The position numbers were made by a program, and so were the translations under genes. From Cacajao melanocephalus (taxonomy: Eukaryota; Chordata; Mammalia; Primates; Pitheciidae), in contig CAUYLG010034686.1 of assembly GCA_963573385.1 (NCBI GenBank), forward strand, positions 1 through 64,000: a stretch of 64,000 nt of DNA. Reading direction: 5' to 3'. Shown here one piece after another: positions 1-13,499 of the stretch. A model generated the notes under the pieces. That model was not told where the DNA came from and ran no database searches. It saw nothing but the letters and a program-made list of their open reading frames with translations. Each line of letters starts with the position of its first letter. The stretch's first letter is position 1.

Positions 1-44
1 GCACAATTATTGGCATAAAAGAGGTTTTTAATACCCATTTTTAG

Positions 45-85
45 ACTGCATTCTAGCCTGGGCAATAGAACAAGAATCCCGTTCT
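45..85 (+). repeat. Alu 3' end fragment
   Basis: The text resembles the last part of an Alu right arm (ctgcattctagcctgggcaa and then an agactccgtct-like end), followed by a pyrimidine-rich run instead of a simple A tail. Only about 40 bp is left. Confidence 0.6.
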
Positions 86-215
86 CTCTCCCTCTTTCTC
101 TTCCTCTTTCTCTCTTTCATTCTTTTTTCTTTCTTTCTTTCTTTCACTCTTTCTTTCTTCTTTTCTCTCTTTTTCTTTAAAAAATAAAAAGTAAAAAATA
201 AAAAATAAAAAAAAA
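86..215. repeat. Pyrimidine-rich (TTTC/CTCT) tract and A-rich run
   Basis: CTTT and CTCT units fill 86-177 with almost no purines, followed by A-rich AAAAT units to 215. It is probably a degenerated microsatellite grown at an Alu tail. Confidence 0.85.
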
Positions 216-744
216 ATTCTTCCCAACCAGTGGAAACAGAGACTTCAGTTTCTTATAAATAACCATTATTGAGCCTTCAAAATTTCAGGTTGATTTTGGT
301 GAGGCTCAATTTAAATGACCAGGGATCAAAGATATTAGCTCTGTCCACCAAGGAGGAAATAAACTCTCCTTACTTCAAGTAGCTGCCCTGGTGACTTCCA
401 TCACTTGCAGTCAAGGACACTACCGCATAACTGGCCAATCCTCTTTGTTTTCTCATTATCATGCAAAGGTAGGAAATGGCATTGACCACAAACCCGGTAA
501 TCTTGGCTGACTTCAAAGCATACATCTGCTTCCCAAATAATTATTTAATGCATTAATTCATCCTAGTGCCCTATATGTGTCCTTAAATCCCATAATCTTT
601 TGGTGGAGAATCAAGCAGCAGAGGGAATTTTTCAGGTTACTTATTTATTTATATCCCATCTATTTCCAAAAAATGATTGGGGGTGGCTTATAATAAAAGG
701 CAAAACTAAAGTCCAAAGTATCATAACAGCTGTCAACATTATTA

Positions 745-830
745 AATATATATATAAACATACCTCTAATATATATATACATATATATCTAATAAACATA
801 TAGACATAGATATATCTCCAGATTTACTCC
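745..830. repeat. AT-rich alternating simple repeat
   Basis: Imperfect TATA/ATAC units with interruptions such as catacctc and agacatag. Confidence 0.7.
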
Positions 831-1004
831 ATCTATCTTTAAAATCTTAATTCTGGTATTAAGTTCTAGAAAGGCAATCCAACAGGAAGCTAAAGTCATA
901 CAAGTTCAGGGATGGAGAGATTTGAGTGTTCTTATTTTATTAATTCATTTACGCATCTGACTCACAGATACTTACTAAGTTCCCAATATTCTTTAAATTA
1001 AACA

Positions 1005-2250
1005 TTTTGGTCTGAGATAATTATAGATTCACATACAGTTGTAAGAAATAATGCAGAGTCTGTATATACTTTACCCAGTTTCCCCCAACAACTTGCAAAA
1101 CTATAGTATGACATCACAACGTGATATTGACATTGATAGAATCAAGGTACAGAGCATTTCCACAGCCACAAGGGTCCCTCCCGTTGAACTTTCAAGACAC
1201 ACCTGTGTCCCTCCCTATCCCTGACTCTTGGCAAGTACCCATCTGTCCTCCGTTTCTATAATGTCCTTTCAAGGTTATATAAATGGAATCATACATTATG
1301 TAACCTTTTTGGATTGGCTTTTTTCACTCGGCATAATTCCCTGGAGAATCATCCAAGCCGTCATGTGTATCAGTAGTTTGCTCCTTTCCACTGCTGAATG
1401 GTATTCCACGGTATGCATGAGGTTTTGGCAATTACAAATGAAGTTGCTACAAATATTCACATACAGGTTTTCATGTGAGCATAAATTATCATTCCTCTGG
1501 GATAAATACCCAAATGTGTAATTGCTGAGTCCTATAGCAGTTGCATGCTTAATTTTATGAGAAACTACCAAAACTATTTTTCAGAGTGGCTGTACCATTT
1601 TCAATTTCCAAAAACAACGTATGGGTGAACCAGTTTTTCTGTATCCTCACTGGCATTTGTTGTTGCTTATATTTTTTGGTTAACTTTAGCCATTCTTACA
1701 GCTGTGTAATGATATCTCACTGCAATTTTATTTTGCATTTCCGTAACGGTTAATGATGCTGAACATCTTATTTGCCACCTGAATATCTTCTTCAGTGCAA
1801 AGTCTGTTCATAGTCTTTTCCCATTTTCTAACTGGATTATTTGCTTTTTTTTTTTTACTGTTGAGTTTTGAGAGTTTTTTAAAAACATATCCCAGATGTT
1901 TAGCCCTTTGCTGGATATGTGGTTTGTACATATTATCTCCGAGTCTATAGCTTGTCTTTTCATCCTCTTCACAAGGTCTTTGACGGAACAAAAGTTTTAA
2001 ATTTTGATGAGGTCTAATTGGTCAATTTTTCCTTTTATGGATCATGCTTTTGGTGTCAGATCTAAGAACTCTTGCCTAGCCCTAGAGTCTGAAGACTTTC
2101 TCCTTTTTTCCTAAAAGTTTTATGGTTTTATGTTTTACATTTAAGCCGGATTCACTTTCAGTTAATTTTTGTATTAAGTGTGAGGTCCAGGCCAAGGTTA
2201 AATTTTTGCCCATCGATGTCCAATCTTTCAGCACCATTTGTTGGAAAAGT
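1005..2250 (-). mobile_element. Old L1 (L1M type), ORF2 C-terminal part and 3' UTR
   Basis: The plus strand reads as the reverse complement of an old mammalian L1 3' end: tggaatcatacattatgtaa near 1285, the CACTCGGCATAATTC block near 1327, and the sequence around 2045-2180 that opposes ORF2. Minus-strand translation near 1755-1860 gives NPVRKWEKTMNRLCTEEDIQ, the decayed ORF2 C-terminal region. It has many stops and frameshifts and is not functional. It runs in the sense direction of EXT2. Confidence 0.85.
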
Positions 2251-2354
2251 CAGCAAGGAGAAGACCAGAACTTTTCCACTGAATATGGAATACGGAATCA
2301 TTACACTTTGAACAACCCTGTACAATTCTACTGACAGGGAGTATATACAAATTC

Positions 2355-2470
2355 AATGTCCAAACACATCAAATTCAACAAATATTTATTGAGCATCTAC
2401 TATGTGTCAAGCATTTAGGCATACAGTAGTAAACAAGGGAGACACAATTCTTGCCTGAATGGACTACACT
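2355..2470 (+). repeat. L2 LINE fragment
   Basis: Resembles the L2 3' region: tattgagcatctactatgtg followed by a CAAGCATTTAGGC-like and AGTAGTAAACAAGG-like block. Confidence 0.6.
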
Positions 2471-5280
2471 GGAGAAGAGGCTTTCAATCAAGCCCAGATC
2501 TCTGCTGTGGATATTTAGTGGCCCTGGTTGTGAGAAGTCAGTCTCTGCCTTCCCTCTCCAAGCACAGAGTGTCAACATGTGGTCATGACCTCCACCCAAC
2601 CCCTCAAATCTTCGGCCCAAAGACTGCTTGGGAACCTAGAAATATTAGTAGTAATGGTTGCCAACTCTTGATCTAAGCCAGCCAACAGACAGTAGCAAAT
2701 ACACTGCAATCATGATTAATGTGAACCCTAGGCACCAATTTTCATGCACCAAGAAATAAATCTGATCTGAGAGATGAGCTGTAAATATCACACTGATTAG
2801 TTCATCTTGCTTTCTACTTGTTTCAAGCTGCGACATTTCTAAGGTCTGGGACGACTCTGATCCTTCAAGTTTTCTTTGTTTTTCTTCTCCCCAAATGAGG
2901 AATCACTATGTCTAACGCAATAGCAATCACCAACCACTGCCTGAAACTCACAATTTTGCAGGCAGTTATATAATTTTGCAATGAATGGGTCAGCTTCATA
3001 TTCAGGAGAAATGACAGAGCTTTCCTCCAAAAGCTACATGCACTGCCCTCTTCGGTGATCTGGGGAGTTCAGGCCTGGGGCTGCTCTGGCTTCCCCTGGC
3101 CCTGGGCCCAGTCCTGCCCACACATCTCCTTGGAGCATCTCTATCACAATTAAGGCAGATAAGCAGTCTGTGAAGACAAATTCCCCACATCCCCAAACCA
3201 TAAGCCAAATTCTGAAGCTCTGAATTCCTGAAGCAGCCAAAGCTCCCCTGTAATCAATCCCAATGAGACAGCAGGCAGCTTTTGGAACAATAACCCTCAA
3301 ACATATGGATCCTTTCAGGGTTGTAATATCATTGCAGATATCTCCTTTGGAACAGGGGGAGGGAAAGTACATATTCTTTAAACCATCAAATGTACCAACA
3401 CCTCTTTAAAATAACGATCCTATATTATGAGCACTAGTTCTCGAGGCAGAGATACAAAACCAGGTGGCCTCCATGGTGCTGCTGACAGGAAAGATCCTGA
3501 GGTGAGGCGAGGGAGCGGAACACACAGTGCTGGCTATGGAAAGGTCTGCAGGGCTCTTTACTCACCAGGTCTGCTTGGCGCAAAATGGAAAACATACTAA
3601 AGCCAATGGAATGGCCTTATTTGAGATAGGGGTCTACGAGGAGGAGAGACCCTCAGATGGGCAGATGTGCCAGCAGGCAGTCTGCGCGCTCCTCTGTGGG
3701 GCAGAGAGGCTGCTAGTCCTACACTGGATGTTTCACTAATGGCTATGTAAACAAATTCTAAACTTGCTGTTTTAATTTGCTCAGTGGGGAAGAAAAAAGT
3801 GCCACTCTCTTGTAATTCCCAACTGGGTGCTTTTTTCAACGATCAGATGTTATTTCAATGTTCAGCATACATATTTGATTTCCTTCCCTTAACATTTGTT
3901 TGACTTGTTCGCCAATGAGGACTGGGTGCTTTAGAAAAGCTCTGAGAGGTCAGACTTCACTAAGGCTTCCCTCAGCACCTCCCTGGGCTTCTGGCCCACT
4001 ACTTGGGATCTTCTTTCAGCAGCACTTGCTGTACTCTCGGCACACATGAACTATTTTCCCTCCAAGTCCCTGTGAGTCTTGGGGGTGTAAATCAATGCAA
4101 GCTGGAGATAGGACAAACCTAACAGATTATTTAGTTCTCTCACAGGCTCAAAAACAGGGAGCCTGAAGCAATGTGAAAAATACTCCAGGGAGATGATCCT
4201 CTAAGAAAGACTGACTCACCTCTGACCACGGTCTTCCATTTGTCTCTTTTGGGAAGCTCTAACTGTACCTGACAGGTGGGAACACTCACAGAAATGAGCC
4301 ATTTGGCCCATTCTCTTCTAAAGACAACTGTCTCTATAACGGCAACCCTTCAGGCACTTCCAGAAAGTGAAAAATGGAGGTAATAGACAGAGAGATGTTC
4401 TTTTTGATACTGTGCTGATATTATGGCCAGGCTAAGGAAAGGTCTTGGAGGAACTGTCACTTACTCAGATATACACACAGGCTCAAAGAGAGCTCATAGC
4501 CAACCACTTAAAGGCCTGAGGCACACCACAGGCTTAAGAAATTTATAGTTTTCTAAATAAAAGTTCAACGTTGGCAAACTGGTCCTAGTTACACTATAAA
4601 GCTTTAATGTCAGACCTAGCACAAAAGCAGATCCAGTACAGCTCTGGCAGGTTTGACTTTGTGCACGCCAAAAACAGGTCTGGCTCACTATGAATTCCAG
4701 CGCCAGCAGCACAGCAGCAGTTGCGCAAGCTGACTCCCAGACTAGATCCATAGTGCACTCTGGATACAGGCCACCACCCAGATAATGGAAAGAAAGACTT
4801 TAATTCCCAATCTTCGCAGTCATCACTAGGTCAGATTAAGGCTCAACGACCTGAGTCACACAAGAGGTCAAGGAATGAAAAGGAAAATCTAAGGTGCGGG
4901 TTCCCACTGAAAGCTGAAATACTTCCAATAAGTCTATTTACTGGAAGTGGATGTACTGCAGGTATGTACCTTGTTTTTTGGTTCCTCCGTTAGAGATGCC
5001 CCCTTTTCATTAGTCTCAGCTATGTAAGTAAGAACCGAGTTTCTCTGTGCCCAAGATGAACTCAAAGGGTGAGCCTTTCCTAGAGCCCATTTATGGCAAG
5101 ATGAGACAGGAGTTTCCATGTACCATAAAGAGAAACCCTTCTGCAGAGGCCCTCCTGGATTCCCAACAGACCAAGGCACATTTTCACATTTAGGATTCTG
5201 GGGTGTAAATCTAGAGAGGCAAGCAGTTAATTTCTTAGCACAAGCCTATGAGAAGCATGTCCAAGACTTGTTTTACATTT

Positions 5281-5603
<323 letters not shown>

Positions 5604-6249
5604 TAAAAGAGGTTATGAAGTCTAATTCTAGGATATGTCATTCCTATTTTTCAGCTGTCGTAGTGAGAAGAGAAAAAGTGGGATTGTTTATTTAGAATTG
5701 CATTCTATAATCTCTCCTACTCTCCTAGACACACATATAGATAGCCATGAGTTATACTAATTCTGTTTAAAATATAAACATTATACAGCATTTCAGCTCT
5801 GGAATTCTCCAATTAGCGAAGGCCCCTCATCACTAATTAAATCTGAGGTATGAAGTAAGCTGGTCTTTCCCTTCTCCTTGGTTCTTCAATTCATTCAAAC
5901 ACTAAGTCTATAGATTTTTCCACTACCACAGTCTCCAGTCTCTGTAACCTCTAAGTCATTTTGTGATCTGACAGCTTTTACCACACTTCTCTACAAACCT
6001 GTAACACTTCTGCCTGTCACTTTAAACTTTTCAGTTGACCTCTTAGCCTGCGCATCCGCTGGCCCTCTGTGAACCTAAGCAGCCTAGCTTCCACTGCTCA
6101 CCACAACAAGATTCCCACTCTGCCACGTCAGTCTGCTGACGGTTCCCCTGTGCTACCACACACATCAAGCTCATTCTCCTTTGGTGCCTTTCTTCTTGGT
6201 GCTTACTGCATCAGGAAACCCCACTCAAAGCTGGTTTTATGTTCTCATT

Positions 6250-6281
6250 AAAAAACAAACAAACAAACAAAAAAAAAAAAC
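6250..6281. repeat. (AAAC)n / A-rich short tract
   Basis: Repeated AAAC units followed by a run of A. Confidence 0.8.
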
Positions 6282-7289
6282 TGGGCCATTCCATGCTATT
6301 TTGCAGTCTTCCATGGTTCTTTTAGAGTATTTACTTGCTATTACCTTGGGAAGTTGTGAACAAAGTAACACAAATAAATTCTCACAATGCATTAGCACTC
6401 AGGAGGTTTTACCAATGCTACCACCTACAGGATACCCAGGTTGTAAAAGGGAGAGCGTCAGTATTTTCTGTGCCTAACAACACACAGTTGCTCTTAGTGA
6501 ATTCCCATTTTCACATGAATAGGAATTCATTCACTGACTTTATAATGAATGTTCTTAGCCAAGAGCATTTCACATCTCTCAGGTGAAAATGCTCAATACT
6601 TAAGTGCTACTAATAATTTTTATGGCTCGAAATGAGGATCAAAGAATGAAAGGAAAAATAAATTCACAGATTCATACATTCAGCCAAGTCTCCATGGCTC
6701 AGTTTCTGCCACATGTTTTAAACGGTCTCTCTCAAAGGTGGGGGAGGGGAGGAGGAATAAGTTGCTTTTTATTTCCCAGCTCTCAGATCTGAAATAAAAA
6801 CAGACAGACTTGGAAAAAAAAAATCAAACATTCAAGTAACACTACACACTGCTACTGTTCCCCTAGGAGTCCCTCGCAAATGAGTATCAAGAACTCAATA
6901 GATACTTTCCTAGTAAAATACATAAACAGATAAATAAATTATCCCTGGCTGAAAAGAATTTCCACATCTGGTAGCTCACTAGAGCTTGTCAAACAAGTCA
7001 GAAACACGCAGGGCCAGAAAAGATCATTCCTAGCTCCTGACTTCAGGGCTGGAGAGAGAATGGAACATTTCCCAAAGCCTTCCAACAGGAAATATGACCC
7101 ATATAAACACGCAAATAACCCCTCTGTTTTCTTCCAATTAAATAAATAATGATACTCGGTATTCGGTCCAAATGTCTGTGTGCTCAAGTCACAGACGCTG
7201 GAAAGAGGGCTTTCCTACATGGTCTAGCCTTTCATTCCCAAGAACTTGCTACGGTGTGCCTTCAAGGGTTATTTTCAATGTACATTTAA

Positions 7290-7440
7290 CACCCCAAAAA
7301 GGTAACTTAACCTTTGTGCACCTCGGTTTTCTCAGCAATAAAGCCTGAAGTGACAAGATGATCCTAAGATCTTCATATTCTGACACAGTGTTTCTTTTAA
7401 ATACTGGGGTGCTATGAATGGGTAATGAGCATGTAAAGAT
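7290..7440 (+). repeat. Possible MIR fragment
   Basis: ggtaacttaacctttgtgca followed by a CTCGGTTTTCTCAGC-like stretch resembles the MIR core. The match is weak and short. Confidence 0.35.
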
Positions 7441-8619
7441 CTAATCCTCACTCATCAGCCGCGAGTCCTCAGGATGGGTCACATCTAGCGTGCCACAGCC
7501 TTGTCTGTGTATCCCAATATAGTGTATCAGCATCACCTATTTCTGCAATGATTTGACAAAGGATGGAGAAAGCACTATTGTGGCTTTAATAACTTTTTCC
7601 TGGAAAGTGATCCTGGAGTTCACTATCAATTTTTAAGCGAATAGATCTCTCCTCATCATTCATCTTACATCTCTTCTCTCTTACAGTAGGCCCAACTTTC
7701 TTTTTCATAGCTCTCGGAAGTGTGCAATCTGTGAACTGGCCTTTAATTACTGCTATATGTTCCTTTAGCAAGACCTGGAGCCAGCTGCTTTAAAATGGTC
7801 TCTGTAAATCAATTCTTCCAACCCTTTAACACAAGCACTGCCTTGGGATGCCTCTGCACTTGTGAAAAGCATGCTGGAACTCTAGGGCTTGAATCTACAC
7901 ATTATTCCTCAGTACAGGAGTCATTAGAATCCTGAACGAAATAAGACCTAGTTCACCATATTCGGCTCTGTCTCCTCCATTTAAAATAACTTCTTGTATC
8001 CTTTCTCCAATTTCAACATGCTGTTGGCTATTACCTGCAAATATACCCTTATCTTAACACACACAATCTCTCTGTGTTCCACAAGAAGGTGAAAAAATCT
8101 GACATTGTTTTTATGCACTGAAGTTTGGTACTTTTCCACACAGAATCACACCTTACAGATTTGCCTGTACTTCTGATCACTTAGAATCATCACACCCAAA
8201 GGGATCTCAGAAAGTCATTTGGTCTGTTCTTCTGTATCCAAGAAGAACTAATAAAACCACTCTAAATACTGGGGGATTGATGGCTTCCTTTTCTAAAAAA
8301 TTCCCAAATGGGAGACTCCTGTCTCTCCAGGCTTCTTAAAAATTATTTGGGGCAACAGCTAAAAAGGTCTGCTGCATGATTTCTCTTTGATTCTCATATA
8401 GTAAATATGGTGTTTAAACCATTTTTAACTTTAAGTAGGATAACAAATTTATTACAGAAATGATACAGGCTACAGAAAAAAGAAATAGAGATGCTTATTT
8501 CAGAGAACAAACGGGGATATTTTGCTTATGCTAAAGGTGCTGAGGTAGCTAGACTTATCTAACCAGTCTAGTAAGAACATTAAATCCACAGTTGCAGATG
8601 TGCCCTCTTTTTAGGTACA

Positions 8620-9083
8620 GACGCAACATTTACCAAAATAAACATTTTATAGGGCCATATAGTCTCAACAAATTCCAAAATAATAAAATCATAAAGTATA
8701 TTTTCTGACCACAGTAGAATCAAACCAGAAATCAGTAAGAAAACTGTTAACTTAAAAATTTGACAAAAGTAACCAACATACTTTTATATAACTATGGGTC
8801 AAAGAAGATATCACGATGGAGATCAGAAAATATTTTGGGCTTAAAGATAATAGAAATATGACACATCAAAATTTGGAAATGTCCCTAAGGCAGCAATTGA
8901 GTAATTTATAGCTTTAAATGCATATATTCGAAAAACAAATATTGAAATCAATGGTCTCTATCAAGTCAAAAGGCTAGAAAACAACAGCAACTTAAATTCA
9001 TCAAAGGAGAGAAATTAATCAAGAAAGGAGTAATTAAATACAAAAAGAAGCACAAGAGAAAAATCAACAAAAATCAAAAGTTG
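8620..9083 (+). mobile_element. Old L1 ORF2 fragment, upstream part
   Basis: Blocks such as GACCACAGTAGAATCAAACC, ATGGGTCAAAGAAG and TTTATAGCTTTAAATGCATA are typical of L1M ORF2. Frames are broken. The same element resumes after an Alu at 9381. Confidence 0.82.
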
Positions 9084-9084
9084 A

Positions 9085-9378
9085 GGCCAGGTACAGTGGC
9101 TCACGCCTGTAATCCCAGTGCTGTGGGAGGTTGAGGCAGGAGGACTACCTGAAACCGGGAGTTCAAGACCAGCCTACAACAACATCGTGAGACCCTGTCT
9201 ACCCCCACAAAAAAAAAATTAGTCATAGTGGGACAATTCTGTAGTCCTAGCAACTGGGGAGTCTGAGAGGGGAGAATTGATTAGCCCAGGAGTCTGAAGT
9301 TACAGTTAGCTACCATCTCAAGACTTCACCCCAGCCTGGGTGACAGAATGAGACTGTCTGTCTTTAAAAAAAAGAAAA
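9085..9378 (+). mobile_element. Alu, AluJ-like, inserted in an L1
   Basis: Begins ggccaggtacagtggctcac and ends agcctgggtgacagaatgag followed by an A-rich tail. It is diverged, with a poor right arm. It splits the flanking L1 ORF2 sequence, so it is younger than that L1. Confidence 0.93.
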
Positions 9379-9380
9379 GT

Positions 9381-9680
9381 CATTTCTTTGAAAAGATAAT
9401 GACATTGATAAACCTCTAACAAGATTCGTCAAGAAAGAGAGAAAACAAAAACTAACAGTATCGGGAATGAAAAAGAGTACATCATTCCAAATCTTACAGG
9501 CTTTAAACAGTAAGAGAATATTATGAATGTCTTTATACTAATACATTTTGTAATTTAGATAAAATGCACGAATTCCTTGGAAAACACAATTTATCAAAAC
9601 CAGCACAAGAAGAAAATCTGAATAGTGTTAGAGACATTAAAGAAATTGAGTCTATAGTAAATACGCAAGAGTATTGGTTG
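9381..9680 (+). mobile_element. Old L1 ORF2 fragment, downstream part
   Basis: Continues the L1 interrupted by the Alu: TTCTTTGAAAAGATAATGAC, GATAAACCTCTAAC, CGGGAATGAAAAAG, and GAATTCCTTGGAAAACACAA match the next ORF2 blocks in order. Confidence 0.8.
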
Positions 9681-9954
9681 GGAATGAAGGGAATATGGAA
9701 TGGATAGGAGAAGAAAGTTACAAATATCAACTATGGTCTAGAGATCAAGCAACAGAAGCAAAGAATGTGGCAGCTATGCATATTTTCTCCTTTCCTTATG
9801 TATATATTCTTGGATATATAAACCAGTTTATTTCCCCTCTTTTCTAATTACTATTTGAAATAAGAAGTATTGCTACAATTTATTCCGGTTATACAATTTA
9901 TATATATTTATACTATTTATTCCCTCTTTGGGTGTTTGCAGTTGGTTCAGCCTC

Positions 9955-10565
9955 TTGAGTCTATACATTTATGTCTCTTGCTAATTTGGGACATTTTTAG
10001 CCATTATTTCTTCAAATATTTCTTCAGTCCCACATTCTTTCCTTTCTTCTGAAATTCTAATGACACAAATATTAGATCTTTTGTGATTGTCCCACAAGTC
10101 CCTGAAGCTCTGTTCATTTTTCACCAATCTATTTCTTCTCGGTTGTTCACACTGGAGAATTCCTATTGATTTATCTTCAAGTTCGCCAGTTTTTTCCTGT
10201 TATCTTCATTTTCCTATTGAGCCCATCCAGTGAGTTTTCAATTTTAGGTACTGCAGTCAGTTTTAAAATTTCCATTTAGTTCTTCTTTATATCTTTCGTC
10301 TTTTTACTGAGACTTTCTGTCTTCCATTTGTTTTAACAGTACTCTTAATTGCTTATTAGAGCCTTTTTTGTGATAACCTTTTAAAAATCTTTATCAGATA
10401 ATTCCAACATCGGTGTCATCTTGTTGGCATCTGTTAAGTATCTTTTCTCACTGCAGTCTCAACTCTCCTGGTTCCTGGTATAATGAGTAATTTTGGAACA
10501 TTCTGAGTATCGCTATGAGACGCTGGATCTATATATTTTCTCCGTTGGTCTGTTTTCAACTTCAC
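9955..10565 (-). mobile_element. Old L1, ORF1 region in reverse
   Basis: Plus-strand blocks such as cattatttcttcaaatattt, TTCTGAAATTCTAATGACAC, TTGTCCCACAAGTCCCTGAAG and ATTGAGCCCATCCAGTGAG are the reverse complement of the old L1 ORF1 coiled-coil and RNA-binding region. It is heavily mutated. Confidence 0.75.
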
Positions 10566-10755
10566 TAATTTTAGCATTTACCTTGCTTCCTTTCTTCTAC
10601 TTGCTTAAAGTTTAATTTACTCTTCTTTTTTTAGATTCTTAAAATGGAATGAACTTTTGGTCACTGTTTTCAGACTTTTCTTCTTTTTATAACATAAGCA
10701 TTTAATGCTGTAATTTCCCCCTAAGCACTGCTTTAGCTGCATCCCACAATTTTTT
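10566..10755 (-). mobile_element. Old L1 ORF2 fragment
   Basis: TTACTCTTCTTTTTTTAGATTC followed by GCATTTAATGCTGTAATTTC and TAAGCACTGCTTTAGCTGCA is the reverse complement of the L1 ORF2 segment just before the reverse transcriptase domain. Confidence 0.78.
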
Positions 10756-11500
10756 TTTCCAGTTTTGAAATAGAGTTTACTTACAATAAAAACTATCAAT
10801 TTTAAACGTATAATTCATTGAGTGTTGACAAGTGTATATAATGATATAACCACCACCATATCATAATACAGAACATTTCCATCACCTGAAAAGCTCTTTC
10901 TTGCTTTTCTGCAGTCAATCCCATCCCCCAGCCCTGGCAATCTAGCTTTTTCTACTCTAGAATTTCATATACATGGAATCATACAGTAAGTAGTCTTCTA
11001 CATCTGACTTTGTTCACTTAGCATAACACTTCTGAGATTTATCCATGTCGCTGCATGTATCTGTTTCTTTTTTATTACTGTATAGTACTCCACTGTATAG
11101 ATATTCCGCATTTTGTTTATCCATTACCAGCCGATGTTTCTAGTTTAGGGATCTTATAAGTAAAAGTCTTTGTGCAGACATATGTCTGCACATATTTATT
11201 TCTTTTGGAAGCTGGGTCATATAAAAATGTATCTTTAACTTTATGAGAACCTGGTAAACTGTTTTCTAAATTGGTTGTACCAGTTTATGTTTTCTCCAGT
11301 AATGTATGAATCCAAGTTGCTCCACAGCCTCACCAATACTCAGTATTGTCAATCTTTTTAATTTTACTAATAGTCATCCTAGTGGAGATATAGTGGTAAC
11401 TCACTGTGCTTTTATTTTAAAATTGCTGTAATGACTATGATATTGAGAACTTTTTTCATGTTATTTTGTATCTCTGTATCATCTTTTAAAAAATGTTTCA
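10756..11500 (-). mobile_element. Old L1 3' end (ORF2 end and 3' UTR)
   Basis: Reverse complement of an L1M 3' end: ataattcattgagtgttgac, GGAATCATACAGTAAGTAGT, TTCACTTAGCATAACACTTC and a block opposing the end of ORF2. It contains the perfect palindrome at 11171-11192. Confidence 0.82.
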
Positions 11501-11519
11501 AGCAGCAATTTTTGCTCAA

Positions 11520-12775
11520 TCCACCTTTTCCCCCTCTGTTTAATCCTATTCTTTTTCAGCTTTCTAAGAAATGTTATTCTTATTGATAAGTAATTGTATA
11601 TATTTATGTGGTGCAATGTGATACTTTCATACACATATACATTGTAGAAGAGCAAATCTGACTAATTAGCATATCCATCACCTTATTACTTTGTGGTGAG
11701 ACCATTTAAAATCTACTCTTTTAGCAATACCGAAATATAATACATATTATTATTAACTATAGTCACCTTACTGTGAATAGATCATCAGAACTATTCCTCT
11801 TGTCTAACTAAAACTTTGTACCTTTTGACCAATATTTCCCCTTTCTCTGCCTTCCTTCCCAACCTCTGGTAACCACCATTCTACTCTCTACTTCTGTGAA
11901 GTCAGACTTTTAGATTCTACATTTAGTGAGATAACACAGTATTTGTCTTTCTGTACCTGCCCTCTAGATAGCATAATGCCCTCTAGATTCACCCATGTTG
12001 TCACAAATGACAAAATTTCATTCTTTTTTCAAGCTGAATAGTATTCCATTGTGTTTAAGCATCACATTTTATCTACTCATCTGTTTATGGATATTTGGGT
12101 TGATTCCATATCTTGACTATTGTAAACAATGCTGCAATGAATAGGAGAGTGCAGATATCTCTTCAACCTACTGATTTCAATTCCTTTGGATATATACCCA
12201 GAAGTGGGGTTGCTGGATCATATGGCATTTCTATGTTTAGTTTTTTGAGGAACCTCCATGCTGTTTTCCAAAATGGCTGTATCAATTTACATTGCCACCA
12301 ATAGTGTACAAGGCCATACATGTGTGGCCCATTTTCAAACTCTTTATTCTGTTTCATTGTCCTATATATCTAAATGTACACCAATACCACTGTGTCTTGA
12401 TTACTGTAGCTTTATAGTAAGTTTGAAAATAAGGAGTGTAAGTCCTGCAACTTTGTTCTTTTTAAAAAAAATTGCTTTGGCTTTTTCAGGTCTGATGTGT
12501 TTCCATTTCAAGTTTAGCTTGTCAATTTCAACAAAAAAGCCTTCTGGGATTTTGATTGGATTGCTTTGAATCTATACAATTTGGGGAAAATTTGTATGGT
12601 AACAATAGTGAGTCTTTGGATTCACAAGCATGGTATATCTTTCCATTTATGAAGTTGTTCTTCAATTTCTCTCAGCAATATTTTTTAGGTTTCACTAAAC
12701 ATATCTGGCACATATTTTGTTGAATTTTTCAAATATTTCAGTTTTTATGCTACTGCTAGAGTATAAATGACTTTT
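11520..12775 (-). mobile_element. L1 ORF2 C-terminal region and 3' UTR, younger than its neighbours
   Basis: The minus strand at 12170-12335 reads a decayed L1 ORF2 C-terminal segment ([20 protein letters not shown], then [12 protein letters not shown]). The 3' UTR side holds AATAGTATTCCATTGTG. It is better preserved than the flanking L1s and looks like an L1MA/MB-level element. Nonfunctional. Confidence 0.87.
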
Positions 12776-12779
12776 CTGG

Positions 12780-13397
12780 TAGCTTTTTGGAAATATAGTT
12801 GATATACAATAAATCACTTAAAGTGTATAATTTGCCATGTTTTGGCATCTGTATACACCATTACCCCAATTAAAATAAAGAACATATCCATTTCCCCTAA
12901 AAGTTTTTTTATACCCTTCTGTTATTCATCCCTCCTGCCCTGAATAGCCTGACCCCTTACCTTCCAGGCAACCACTGATCTTTCTATCTCTAATATTAGT
13001 TTGTACTTTCTAGAATTATATATATATATATAATCATAAAGTATGTTCTCTTTTTCATCTTGCTTCATTAGCTCAGCATAATTACTTTCAAAAATGTCCA
13101 TGCTATTGCATTTATCAATAGTTACTTCTTACCTATTACTGAGCCATTCTCTACTCTATGGATGTATTGCAATGTTTACCCAGTCAACTGTTGATAGATA
13201 TTGTTTTATGTTCTCTAGTTTTTGCCTATTACAAATAAAAGCTGCTTTGAATATTAGCGTACTAGTATTTGTGCAGATACATGTTCTCATTTCTCTAGGG
13301 TAAATCCCCATGGGAAGAATGGCTGGTCATATGGTAGCTGCATGTTTAACATTTTAAACTCCATACTGTCTGCCAAAATGGATGTAACCAGATTATG
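12780..13397 (-). mobile_element. Old L1 3' end
   Basis: Another reverse-complement L1M 3' end: CACCATTACCCCAATTAAAA, AGGCAACCACTGATC, the ATAATCATAAAGTATG block and TTAGCTCAGCATAATTAC. It includes a short TA run at 13017-13032. It is the fourth minus-strand L1 piece in a row. Confidence 0.8.
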
Positions 13398-13499
13398 GAT
13401 CACAGTAAAGTGGAAGGGCATACAGGCCAGAATAATCTTTTTTATATCTTTTCATATGTGTGTTGGCAAGGGAGATTTGTCTATTCATCAAATGTCACT

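Noticed and set aside
3034..3372. 112-codon minus-strand frame in a GC-richer stretch
   Set aside because: It overlaps another frame on the same strand, lacks splice signals in context, and I recognise no protein.
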